From Onchidella celtica (lineage: Eukaryota; Mollusca; Gastropoda; Systellommatophora; Onchidiidae), in assembly GCA_963931925.1 (NCBI GenBank), contig OZ007582.1, positions 32,289,230 through 32,353,229 on the forward strand: 64,000 nt of DNA, written 5' to 3'. Positions 11,039 through 22,100 of the stretch are shown here, one piece after another (positions within the stretch are counted from its first letter, which is position 1; every line of letters starts with the position of its first letter). The translations under genes and the position numbers were made by a program. The notes beneath the pieces are model-generated. The model ran no database searches. It was not told where the DNA came from and saw nothing but the letters and a program-made list of their open reading frames with translations.

Positions 11039-13127
11039 ATGAATAGACTTTCTGTCACTCTGGTACTGGTTCTGCAGACAGTTGGAACTCATGGGGCGGT
11101 TTATCCAACATGTTCTCCAGTGGCACTGGGTGAACCTTTCATTCAAACATGCTCTGGACAGTGGACAAAAGAAATAGAGTTCATATTCTTAAATTTGTTG
11201 TTGTCACGTTCTGATCATTCTTTATGTCCATGGTAGTTCTTTTTTATATATATAATATTCACAACGTTTCAGTTTCAAAATATTCTTTTCAGATGTTCCA
11301 TTCTTTGATGTACGAAAGTTAATACGTAAGTGCATTTCCTTATTTAGGACGTTGTCGTTTAAAGCTAACGAGGTCAAAGATATGTAAACACATACGTTTA
11401 CAGAGACGATTGCAATGTTTGAGTTTCACATTTACATTTTACTGAATTTGTTTTTTCTATCAATTAAATCCTTTCATAGATATTTACAATGGCAATTCCA
11501 TAACCTCACGGACGGCAGTGTCAACGGAGTGGCTACATGTTTCAGGGGTCGAGGATGTCGTCCTGTGACAGGTTACAATGCTACGATGAGTTTGACCTTA
11601 TCACACTTCAGCAGCAATCTTTTTATACACGCCATTAAACTGAGCCACAGAAACTTGACTTTCAATTGCTTCGCGGTGAAACAAAAAATGTTTATCCCAG
11701 GAGTTGTAAAGAAGTGTAGACTAGACGTTTTCAACAGAACAGATAATACATCATGTCAAGCCACGCCGCTACCAGGTCATGGAACTTCAATCTCTTGTAT
11801 TGTGCCATTCGTACCTGACGATTTCCATGTCACATGCAGAATAGAAAGTTTCTCACCCATGAACACTAACGGGACACAACAAGTCGTAGAATATTCCCAA
11901 AAGAACGATTCAGCTAACACACAAGCGGTGAATTGTTCTGTAGCACATTTTCCAAAACCACCGGGCACCTACAAGTACACGGCTCAAGTATTTTATGTAA
12001 CGGAGAAACAACTAACACCAATTAGTAAACTGTTTGAATTTGAGAATATTATCAAACCACATGATGCCAATGTCAGGCTTGAAGTGACCTTTCCAGATGA
12101 CGAAAACAGTGTTGTTTTTAAATGTATCGCTCAGGGCTATCTGTCTGTTCCAAACTTTCAATGGTACCTGGGGAATTCCCCAGACATGACGAGCGGTGAA
12201 ACTGAAATATGTATTGGTAATTCGCCTAACACCGGTCAGAATTCTTATACAAGGAAATCCAAATTTTCATTAAGGGTTTTAAGCAACAAGGCCAGTGTTT
12301 CTTGCGAGGTAAAAAGTACGTCCGCGACAATAAGAAAAATTATTAATGTATCTGACCTAATGCTGGGTAGTGAGACATTGGGTTCTGATTCATTGGTTTT
12401 TAAAGAAGAAAAAAACTCCGTGATTGAAAATATAACAGTAGTTGAAGAGGAAAGTGCCCAAATCTCCTGCCATATTATATCAGAGGACCCGAGTATAACT
12501 ACCATCATTGTGCAATGTTGGAGTCAGGACAAACGAGAATTATTTCATATATCAAGGCATCATAAATTATATCCCAATTCCTTAATATCGTTTAATATCC
12601 AGGGTAGGTCTGTATTTAACAACAGTGAATGTTACTGTGTAGCCAAAAATGAGAATCACTATAACATCTCGATGTTAACATTGAAAATAGTCGTATCTTC
12701 AGTCCAAGCTCCACGCACCAAACTGGGAGAACAGACGCAAAATGATGTAGAGGGACAATGGAACTTAACAACCCAAATAGTGAATTCAACAGAATGTCAA
12801 GACCAGATGAATTTCACAGATGTTGATGGAAGGAATTGTCCTGATTTGTTGTATATTCTAGCCGGAACGTTCGCCAACGCTTTGATCTCAGCTCTCATCG
12901 GCTGGGGATGTGCTCATCTTCGACCACAACGTTTACACATAGAACCTGCAGATACAGATACCCTGGAACGCGTCCAACAGCGTTTGCGGCTGCCATGTGC
13001 ACCGAGGCATTTCCTACACGAGGAGACACAAGAGGAGACACCAGAAGCTGATTTCATGCACTCAGAAGGAGTACCATATGAGGAACACAACTTAAGTGGG
13101 GCACATATTTCATGTTCTGAATGTTGA
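11039..13127 (+). CDS. Ig-like single-pass transmembrane receptor, 589 aa
   Basis: Two exons are inferred: 11039-11160 and 11480-13127. Exon 1 gives a signal peptide (residues 1-19, MNRLSVTLVLVLQTVGTHG) and the first strand of an Ig-like domain. The junction (weak donor ACA|GTGGAC, acceptor TTTCATAG) keeps frame, and the decayed copy at 43.9-44.5 kb has a donor and acceptor in the same phase. The extracellular part shows about four cysteine-paired Ig-like or fibronectin-like modules at roughly residues 21-118, 119-231, 232-332 and 350-447, with many N-glycosylation sequons. A stalk leads to a transmembrane helix (about 496-518) and a 70-residue acidic, tyrosine-poor tail. No kinase, TIR or clear ITIM/ITAM is seen. 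I do not recognise the family; it resembles the polymorphic membrane receptors of snail immune loci only in general layout. It converges on the FREP gene downstream. Its ligand is unknown. Confidence 0.75.
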
Positions 13128-13850
13128 AGGCCAAGCCGCCCGTTTTCTACAAAAACATCCTCTAAGGGGACTAACTAGAGGGATGAGGGGCGGAGCCCCG
13201 ACATACGAACACTCGTAAAGCTGAGTTCTTGCAGTATCCTTATAGTATACCTTAATTGGAACTCCACCTATGCAATCAGCCGCAATCTTAGACAAGGATG
13301 AACTACGTCCGTCCAAAAATATAGCACTCAGTAGATGTACATTTGATGTTACAGATTTGGCTTTCTAATTTGTATTTCTTTGCTTAGTATATCTCTACTT
13401 TATGGAAGAAAGAACACTTCTACACTTCCATTGAGAAATCGTATGCCCATATTAGCTAGTGACAACTCAAAGAAAAATGTTTTAAATTAATTTGTTACTA
13501 CTGAAAGAGTCCAGGACTCAGTGTGACGCTATGTGAAATTCTGTTGTACTGTTGCTTCAGTGTGAGGCTATGTGAAATTATTGGGTAATGTTGTAGATTT
13601 GCGTCAGTGTGAGACTATGTAAAGCTATTGGTAATGTGGCGGATTTAATTCAGTGTCAGTGTATGGTACAATTATTTGTAATGTTATACAATTGCTTTCA
13701 CGTGAGGCCATGCATAATGTTATAGATATACTTCAGTTTGAGGCCATGCAAATTGTACAGTTCTTCAGCATGTTGCAAGATAGAATTACTGGTATGTAAT
13801 GTTGTGAAGCATCTTGTGTAGAACTATGATATTAAATGTAGAATTTATTT
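13128..13850. other. 3' flank of receptor gene, degenerate repeats
   Basis: No gene seen. From about 13500 there are degenerate repeats of a 'cagtgtgaggctatgtgaaattattgg' theme that lead into the 37-bp minisatellite. I found no clear AATAAA signal close to the stop codon. Confidence 0.5.
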
Positions 13851-13851
13851 T

Positions 13852-14703
13852 GGTACTGACACTTCATGTGGTGCTACAGACAATTATTGGTACTGACAGT
13901 TCATGTGGTGCTACATATAATTATTGGTACTGACACTTCATATGGTGCTATATACAATTATTGGTACTGACACTTAATGTGGTGCTACATAATAATTATT
14001 GGTACTGACATGTCATGTGGTGTTACATAATAATTATTGGTACTGTCATTTCATGTGGTGCTACATATAATTATTGGTACTGACATTTCTTGTGGTGCTA
14101 CATATAATTATTGGTACTGACACTTCATATGGTGCTACATACTATTTATGGTGCTGACATTTCATGTGGTGCTACATATAATTATTGCGTACTGACACTT
14201 CATGTGGTGTTACATACAGTTATGGCTACTGACACTTCATGTGGTGCTACACATAATTATTGGTACTGACACTTCATATGCTGCTACATACAATTTATGG
14301 TGCTGACAGTTCATGAGGTGCTACATATAATTATTGCGTACTGACACTTCATGTGGTGTTACATATAATTATTGGTACTGACACTTCATGTGGTGCTACA
14401 TACAATTATTGGTACTGACACTTCATGTGGTGCTGCATATAATTATTGGTACTGACACTTCATGTGGTGCTACATATAATTATTGGTACTGACACTTCAT
14501 GTGGTGCTACATACAATTATTGCTACTGACACTTCATGTGGAGCTACATATAATTATTGGTACTGACACTTCATGTGGAGCTACATATAATTATTGGTAC
14601 TGGCACTTCATGTGGTGCTACATACAATTATTGCTACTGACACTTCATGTGGTGCTACATATAATTATTGGTACTGACACTTCATGTGGTGCTGCATACA
14701 AAT
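13852..14703. repeat. 37-bp minisatellite, about 23 copies
   Basis: Tandem units reading 'ggtactgacacttcatgtgg' followed by 'tgctacatataattatt'. Most are 37 bp with point differences. Diverged relatives continue to about 15200. Confidence 0.95.
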
Positions 14704-15297
14704 ACTAGAGCAAGTGAAAATGTTGAACTTACACTTCGATGTGAGGCTATATAACATTACTGGCATTATAACTACACTGGGAGACTATATAAAGTTATTG
14801 GTACTGGTACTTCAGGGTCAGGCTATTTAATATGACAGGTACTGTAAAATGGGTGTAAGGCCCTATAAAACTATTGAAACAGTTGTAAATCCACTGTAAG
14901 GATTTATACAATTTTGGGACTGTCTCTTCAGTGTAGGTCTATATAAAAGTATTGATACTGACACTTGATATGTGCTGCCATATAAATTTACTGTACTCTA
15001 ACTTCAGTGTCAGGCTATTATAAAAATGTGAGTACTGTAACATCAGTGTTAGGTTATACAAAATTATAGGTATTGTCACTTCAGTGTAAAGCTGTATAAA
15101 ATTATGGCCACTGTCACTTCAGCGTAAATTTGTATGAAATTATTGGTATGTAACTTTAGTGTGAGACCATACTAAATTACTGGTGTTGCATTTGGAAATG
15201 CCAAAATATGGCAGCATGGAAATTGCAGTGAAACTTCAATTGTCGTTTAGTTTAATAGAAAACATAAGTCAATACTGTCATTAAGTACTATGCTATA
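14704..15297. repeat. Degenerate continuation of minisatellite
   Basis: Loose repeats of 'cagtgt(a/g)aggctatataaaattattgg..act' with variable spacing. No coding potential. Confidence 0.6.
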
Positions 15298-15711
15298 TTA
15301 AGTAGATACATGTAAAAATGTTGAAATATAGGAAAATGCATTTGTATTAAGCTAGCATTAGAGCTAGTGAAAATGTTGAAATATAGGATAATGCGTTTGT
15401 ATTGCGCACTGTTTTTAATAGTAGAGCAAGTGAAAATGTTCAAATATGGGGAAATGCTTTTTTGTATCGGGTACTATTGCTAGTACTAGAGCAAGTGAAA
15501 ATGTTCAAATATGGAATCATGCATTTGTACTGTGTACTGTTTTTAATACTAGAGCAAGTGAAAATATTGAAATATGGGAAAATCCATTTTTGTATTGTGT
15601 ACCATTCCTAGTACCAGAGCACGTGAAAATGTTGAAATAATAATATAGGATAATGCTTTTGTATTGTGTACCATTGCTAGTATTAGAGCAAGTGAAAATG
15701 TTGAAATATAG
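15298..15711. repeat. 63-bp minisatellite, about 6 copies
   Basis: Units begin with AGAGCAAGTGAAAATGTT and are about 63-66 bp long. As 63 is a multiple of three, short open frames run through it; they are not genes. The array resumes at about 16724 after an inserted LTR. Confidence 0.9.
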
Positions 15712-16723
15712 TGTAATGGGGTGAACCATTACAGGGCTGAGAACAGAGCTCGCTGCAGTGGAAGGGAGATAAACCCGTTATTTTGACCAGTTGGACCACT
15801 GAATGTGGTCAAGGGGCAGTAACCATACAGAAACCATAGATAATCTCCCCTTATTGTTTATCGCGCACTTGACATGAGTCATGCAGTGCTGAGTAACATT
15901 GCCAACTGATGTACTCACTGCGCCAATTTTAAACCATAGTCTTAGCGTTGTCTGTATTGTCCAGGATTGGTCAATTTAAGTGACCATCCCTGGTGCCAGA
16001 AGTAGAAACTTGTTATGTATCACTACATTGTAAGTTTTGTTTAGTATTTATCTTGTTTAGTAATATTTTATTAAGATGGTGTATTTACAACCTACACGAG
16101 CGAGAGGGTAGCTTCTAAAAATGTTTTTATTTGTTTTAATGTTTTATTAGAATTTGCACTTAGTGAACTGTAAGGAGTAAATGGGTTGCGCGTGTTTCGG
16201 TGACGCTTAGATGATAGCGTGGGTCAGTCTGTTCCACCCAAGCCTTCAAGACAGCAGGACGTGTCATTGCGTCCAGACTAACATAAAAGTAAAAGAAGTT
16301 GTAATTAATATTTCAAGATTTGTGAAGTGCCAGCTCTGATGATGTAGATCTAGATCAAGGGTGAATTCATTTGGTTAATTCACCGCGCCTATCGGTTGGG
16401 TTTATTGTCTCGTTGGGTTTATCGTAATGTCTTGTTTATTGTATTGTCCTGGTTTAGTGTGGTTTATTGTCTTGTTTATTGTACTGTTTATTGTCTTGTT
16501 TATTATACTGTTTATTGTATTGTGTTTATTATTTGATTTGTTTTTTTCTTTTCTTTTTTAATAAAATTGGTGTCCTCTCAAAACCTGATAGTTTTGTTTG
16601 TATGTTTGTTTGTGTGAGATAGCTAGGGAGAACCACTCATGCCCGTCCCTGTTACAATTTTGGTGTCAGCAGTGGGATAGCTATTTAGGGAGAGCCCGCT
16701 CGGTTTACCCGTCCTGTGTTACA
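15712..16723 (+). mobile_element. Probable solo LTR with duplicated end, in minisatellite
   Basis: Starts TGTAATGG and ends GTTACA, interrupting the 63-bp repeat (which resumes with TAGGATGATGCATTTG). An internal end at about 16656 is followed by TTGGTGTCAGCAGTGGGAT, which looks like a gypsy/BEL primer-binding region, and then by a second copy of the LTR tail. The target duplication is at most 3-4 bp (TAG or ATAG). No coding part remains. Confidence 0.6.
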
Positions 16724-17690
16724 TAGGATGATGCATTTGTATTGAGCTAGCACTCAGAAAATGGATAATTATAATTTATGTGTTGATCTTGTACTAGAGA
16801 TAGAGATAATGATGAAATGTTGGAGATTTAATATATACATTAAGGAGACATTAAAGAAAGATAATGTTGAACACTCAGTAATTCATAATTCTGAAAGACA
16901 GTTGTTATGGGACAGTAGTAATTTTACGTAGTAAGCTATAGATGAGCAGAGGACACAACCCAGTATTTTCTCTATTCGGATTTGCAGTTAGGCCACGGTC
17001 CCCTAGCAACTGCAATTCTGGAAAGAACACTAGAGAAAGTGGAAATATTTCAAACTAATAAAATTGACTAAAAATTATGTCGCACTCTTCTTAGACCAGA
17101 TCCAAATGTTGTAGGTAGATCTATTAATTGCATGAAATCTTGATTTCTGTGCAGCCGTTCTTGTTGTTTTTTTCCTTGATACCAGTGTTTTGTACTCTTC
17201 CTTGATGAATTTGATCTTTCATTTTTTCTCCTATATAAGCTTGGCTTTAATGAACACTTTGTTACTGTTGATATTAAAGACCCAAGCATTTTCTGAGAAT
17301 GTTTAATCTCAAGACTGGATGACAGATTGGCTTAACTTTCAATTGCCAACATTTAGGCTGCTGTCAGTTGTCTGTGTGTATTCAATAAACTCGGACAATA
17401 TGACAATATCGATTCCATTCTGTCTGTTTTCCATAGATATTTGTCAGATAATGTAACTGTCATTGTATGATTTAAGAGAGATACACGAAAACGATTGTAC
17501 AGACGCTTCATTTTTACACATCAGATATCAATCCAGACATTCCTCTCCCATCGAGCAAAAAAAAAATCATAAACATTTGTCAGGCTTAAATCTATTTTAT
17601 TCTTCAATCAAATCGTAACATTTCTCATCGGAATCGTCATGGCACATTTTATTCACTTTGGTCTTGATTCTAATCTTGCTTACTCTTGTA
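16724..17690. other. No gene recognised
   Basis: A short remnant of the 63-bp repeat, then AT-rich sequence with no domain-bearing open frame. Confidence 0.4.
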
Positions 17691-17699
17691 CACACATAC

Positions 17700-17965
17700 A
17701 GGGAATGGGAGAGAGAGAGAGAGAATGAATGAGAGAGAGGGAGGTAGATAAGAGAGGGAGAGAGAAAAACAGAAAAACAGAGAGAGACAGAGCAAGAGAG
17801 AGAAAGGAAAAGAGTGACAAACAGAGAAATAGAAGGAGAAAGAGAAATAAATAAAAAGAGGGAGAACGAGAAATAGATAGAGCGAGGAAAGGGAGAGCGA
17901 AAGATAGAGGAGAAAGAGAAACAAAGAGTAAAAGAGAAAGACTGAGAGAGAGAGGGAAAAAACGA
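17700..17965. repeat. GA-rich polypurine tract
   Basis: Imperfect GAGA/GAAA repeats. The serine/leucine-rich minus-strand frames across it are artefacts. Confidence 0.85.
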
Positions 17966-18130
17966 AGGCAGAAGACCTCATTATGCAAGGTTCTGTTTGG
18001 GTGGTGGAGGCTGCTGTGCCTGAATCATGAGGGGAGTAATATTGTGGTTAGGTGAAATTTTTGTAGTCAATTGCATGATTGTAGGAAATAAATTTTCCAC
18101 AAAACACAAATGCTGAAAAATCATTTAGGT

Positions 18131-19055
18131 CTAGTTTCTGCTTCTGAACTTCATTTCGGTGGCGGAGAACGTGGCAGAGAAACTTTGTCCAATTTCATAC
18201 CACCAGATGGCGGACGCTTTACCGCTGATGCCCCAAACACCATTCAGGTTGACGTTAGTCCCGCGATTGAACCACCAGCCTGAATTGCAGAGTTTTCCCT
18301 CATCTGAGGAAATTAACATTAGATGGGGTGAAATAAGACTGATAAGAGTTGAGTTTAGGTGAGTTTGATACAAGATGGATCAGATGCGATAAACAACATA
18401 AGAGATACATAAATAAGATAATTTAAGACATTTTTTTATCCCCACAAAAAAAAAAAAAAAAAAAAAAGCACATGCATTTTTGAACATAATCTATTCCCTA
18501 AGCCTGTGACTCACGTGTAAATCATGGACACCACATTTATCTCTATGAGTTTTGTCATCATAACACAACAGGGCTGTTATCAGTTGGGAGAATTGTCAGA
18601 TAAAGAAAGTGTGGTTCAGTCATGATGTAGGTGTGAGAACTTCTGAGAAGAAACAGATGCGAGAGGTCTATAGAGGGCAATTACTGACATGTATGACACA
18701 TTGGTGGTGTAAGAGCACATTATGTTGTTAAAGTTCAAATAGACTCCATAATTGAACCAAAGGGAGTTTGCCACAATTGCTGGCCTGTGTGGCATCCAGG
18801 TTATCTCTCCAAAATCTACCCCCACCCCCACCCCCCACCAGCCACCCCCACCCCCCCCCCCCCGATATTTCAGAATTTCCCCCGGATAGTTTGGGATACC
18901 CCGTAATAACAATCCAAAAAATCTGAAATATTGGGGTTTATCCCCAGAAATATCTAATATCTCCCGGGATTAAAACGGGATGAGGTCTATTTGGTAATAA
19001 GTAAGCCGCATCCTATTCAATTTCCCTATTATGAATTATTACATCCCAGCTATTT

Positions 19056-19127
<72 letters not shown>

Positions 19128-22100
19128 GGGAGGTAGTTTCTCCCATCCCCCTTTCATCTTTTTTACTTCGTGTTCCTTTCCACCTACAATCTTTCTCTGC
19201 CACACATGTATACTCGTATGCAAACATTTAATGTCATTTTTATGCTGGGAAATAGTGAGAAACCGTCAAAGTATAGAACACATTATCGCTCTTGAGATGG
19301 GGTGGGGGGGGGGGGGGAAGACACACAGAGAGAGACAGAGAGAAAGAGAAAGAGAGAGACGGGGGTAGGGAGGGAGCAACGGACACAAAGAAATAAAGAG
19401 AGCAGAAACATGATTTAATACATGACCTGTGACAGTGTTAATTATGAGCAACGTTGTGTATTTTGGAGTAAAGGCAACAAACTTGGCACAGTTATAATAC
19501 ATTAACATACAATGATTTGAGCTGTAGTAATTAGTTCTCATGTTGACCCTGACAAAATAAACATCTATTTTCTCTTTACTATCATTAATATAATCATTGG
19601 AAAGATAAACACCATAAAAGCCTTTCCGGCAACGGTAGAGAGCTGCAGCGTTGGGGGGGGGGGGGGGGGGGATGGGGGTGGGAGCAAAAGCACCGTTTAA
19701 AATTGACGTAAGAGTATTATTCTATCTTTGTTAAAACACACTCTACAGTTGTTTCCTAGCGGCAAGAAAATGACAGGAGGGCCCCTTACACCTGACCTTT
19801 TGACACTGTCTCCCCCTTCCCCTCCCTCCAATAAAAACGTGTAAACCGACAAACATTTAACCTGTGAAACTTTAACACACAGTTAAACAAAAGTCCCGGG
19901 TGAATGGAATTAAAATTAAAATTAAAAAATGAACTAGGGAGTACGAATTATAATAAAGAAAATAATGTTCTAGCATATCCCAGGTTATCCGAGGGGGTTA
20001 AATTAGGATGGGGGCTATTCCAGGATGTCACACCGCATAAGTTCCATTGAGATAAGTGACAAGGTTCATTCGAACGTTATCAACTGGCGCGTTTATACAA
20101 CCGAGGTGTATTGCTCTGTGAGAGAAACAACAAACATCAGAAAAACACAAATTCACAGAAAACGTAGCTAATCTGGTCAGTTGTGTAAATCATAAATAGT
20201 TATAGATTAGTCTGAACTCACTACCGGTAGGTGATAGAAGCTTTTAAGCCACTATGTTTCGCGTCTGTCAGATAGCTGTCCAAATCGGTATTACAAGACG
20301 TGAAAGTAAGCAGAGTTTATGTTTTCTGGTGAGGTACTGAGAAATGTTTGCCACTGTATTTGTTATGCTAGACGACCCAGACGAGGAATTTTTAAAAAAA
20401 GGGAGTAAACCGACGAGAAAGAGGTGGATAATGGCAGTTACAAAATGGAGGATGTAGAGATCATACCTTGCCAAGGTCCATGGTCGTAGGTAGAGAAGGC
20501 AGCCCCGTTATTGAAAGACATGCCACTGCCTCTGTCGTCATAACCTTCTACTGTAAGAGTGTAGGTATCGCCTGGTCCAATAGAAAACGTCGGGTAGATA
20601 CGGGTATATCGGGTGCCGTTCGAGGCCAACACCATGTCCACACGGAGCTCATGATTTTTTCCACTGGCATCCAACAGACGTTTGATGTGTTTTAGTCCTA
20701 GCCAGTGCTCACCATTAATGGAGCCAAACCCATTTTCGTACTTACTGAAATTTCGGTAAAAATCCACGTTGCCCTCAAATCTTTTCTGGAAAATTGTCCA
20801 TGTTTCACTTGGGCTTTTGACATCACACAAAACCTTTAATGGTCCAAGATTGTCGGGGGCAAGTATGACCTCATGTTGACCTACAGGTAAAGTTACATCA
20901 CTGCAACTTTTGGAGCACACACTTTTGTTGCGAAGAAGAGCTAATTTCTCAGTGGCATCTCGTGCCAACTTTTCTGCTTTACCAAGACGATTTTCTAAGT
21001 CACTTTTGGTCTGGTTCAGGCGATTTTCTAAATCAGCTTTAGCGTGGTATATCTCTGCAAGACGGTCCACGAGCTGCTGAGGGCTCGGCTCCTCCCAGGT
21101 GACATATTTACGCCGGGACAGAAAAATTGGAAGTCCATCTGCATCATTTCCTGAAATTTCACAAATGTACACACCTGCTTGATCCACTCCGGGGATGATC
21201 CACCCCAAAGCAATGAAACCGTCATTAGAATCCAGAGATCCCTCAACAAAATCACTATCAGCTCCGGGTTTGACGGAAATATTGTGTCCAGTCTTAAGGT
21301 CTACCAGTAATTGCTCGGCCCCTTCATGTATTCTCAATATGGACAGGGAGCCCAGTATTGACATATTCAGAGCATTTGAATGACTGACCGAACAATTTAT
21401 GTCCAGCATTGGAGACAGGCCTACGGAAATTGTTTCTGGCATGATGAAGAATAAAAAGTCTTCTTTTTGCACCTGAAGTTTCAGTTCTTGTTTGGTGGAT
21501 GCTGACACGAGGTCTGAGTCCACACCGTAAGCTTCACATTTGTAATCCCCGTCAAGTTTGGTCTGAGCATTATACCAGTGGATCCGTAAGAAGCTAAAGA
21601 AAGATCCAGATGACGAAATCTCTCCACTCACTTCGGCATCCTGGACATGTGACACGGATCCATTCTGCTCGCCACAAGCATACAGAGAAGCAAGAGTCTG
21701 CCACTGGCCATTGACCAGCCTGAAAATGACTAAACTATTCAGATGAGTCAAATTGGTAGGGCTAAGACTACCAACATCGCAATGTAGATCAATCTCTTGT
21801 GGGTCTTCGTTGTAATAGAACGTGACTTGGCCATCTGGGAAATATAAAGGGTTAATTGATGAATGGACAGTTGTTTGCGGGGATGTACAGGTGGATGGAT
21901 GGAAGGATGAACGACGGGCGGGTTTATGGATAATTTGATGGATGGATCATGGATAGATTGATGGATGGCTGGATGGATGCACGAACCACAGTCCTGAAAA
22001 CCTATTCCTTTACTTTGGCCACCTGGCATTCTACTGGGACATCACAACCGGGATCAGCCAGGGGTCAAGGCACCTGCGATAGGCCTCGCTCAGCACGGAC

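Noticed and set aside
11415-11479. Hydrophobic start MFEFHIYILLNLFFL as N-terminus of the receptor
   Set aside because: It lies in the likely intron. The upstream exon has a proper signal peptide, keeps phase, and has a counterpart in copy 2. An alternative first exon cannot be fully excluded.
13852-14703. CRISPR-like array
   Set aside because: Adjacent 37-bp units without unique spacers in a eukaryotic genome: a minisatellite.
18159-18362. Plus-strand open frame opposite the FREP1 last exon
   Set aside because: Antisense shadow of the fibrinogen exon.
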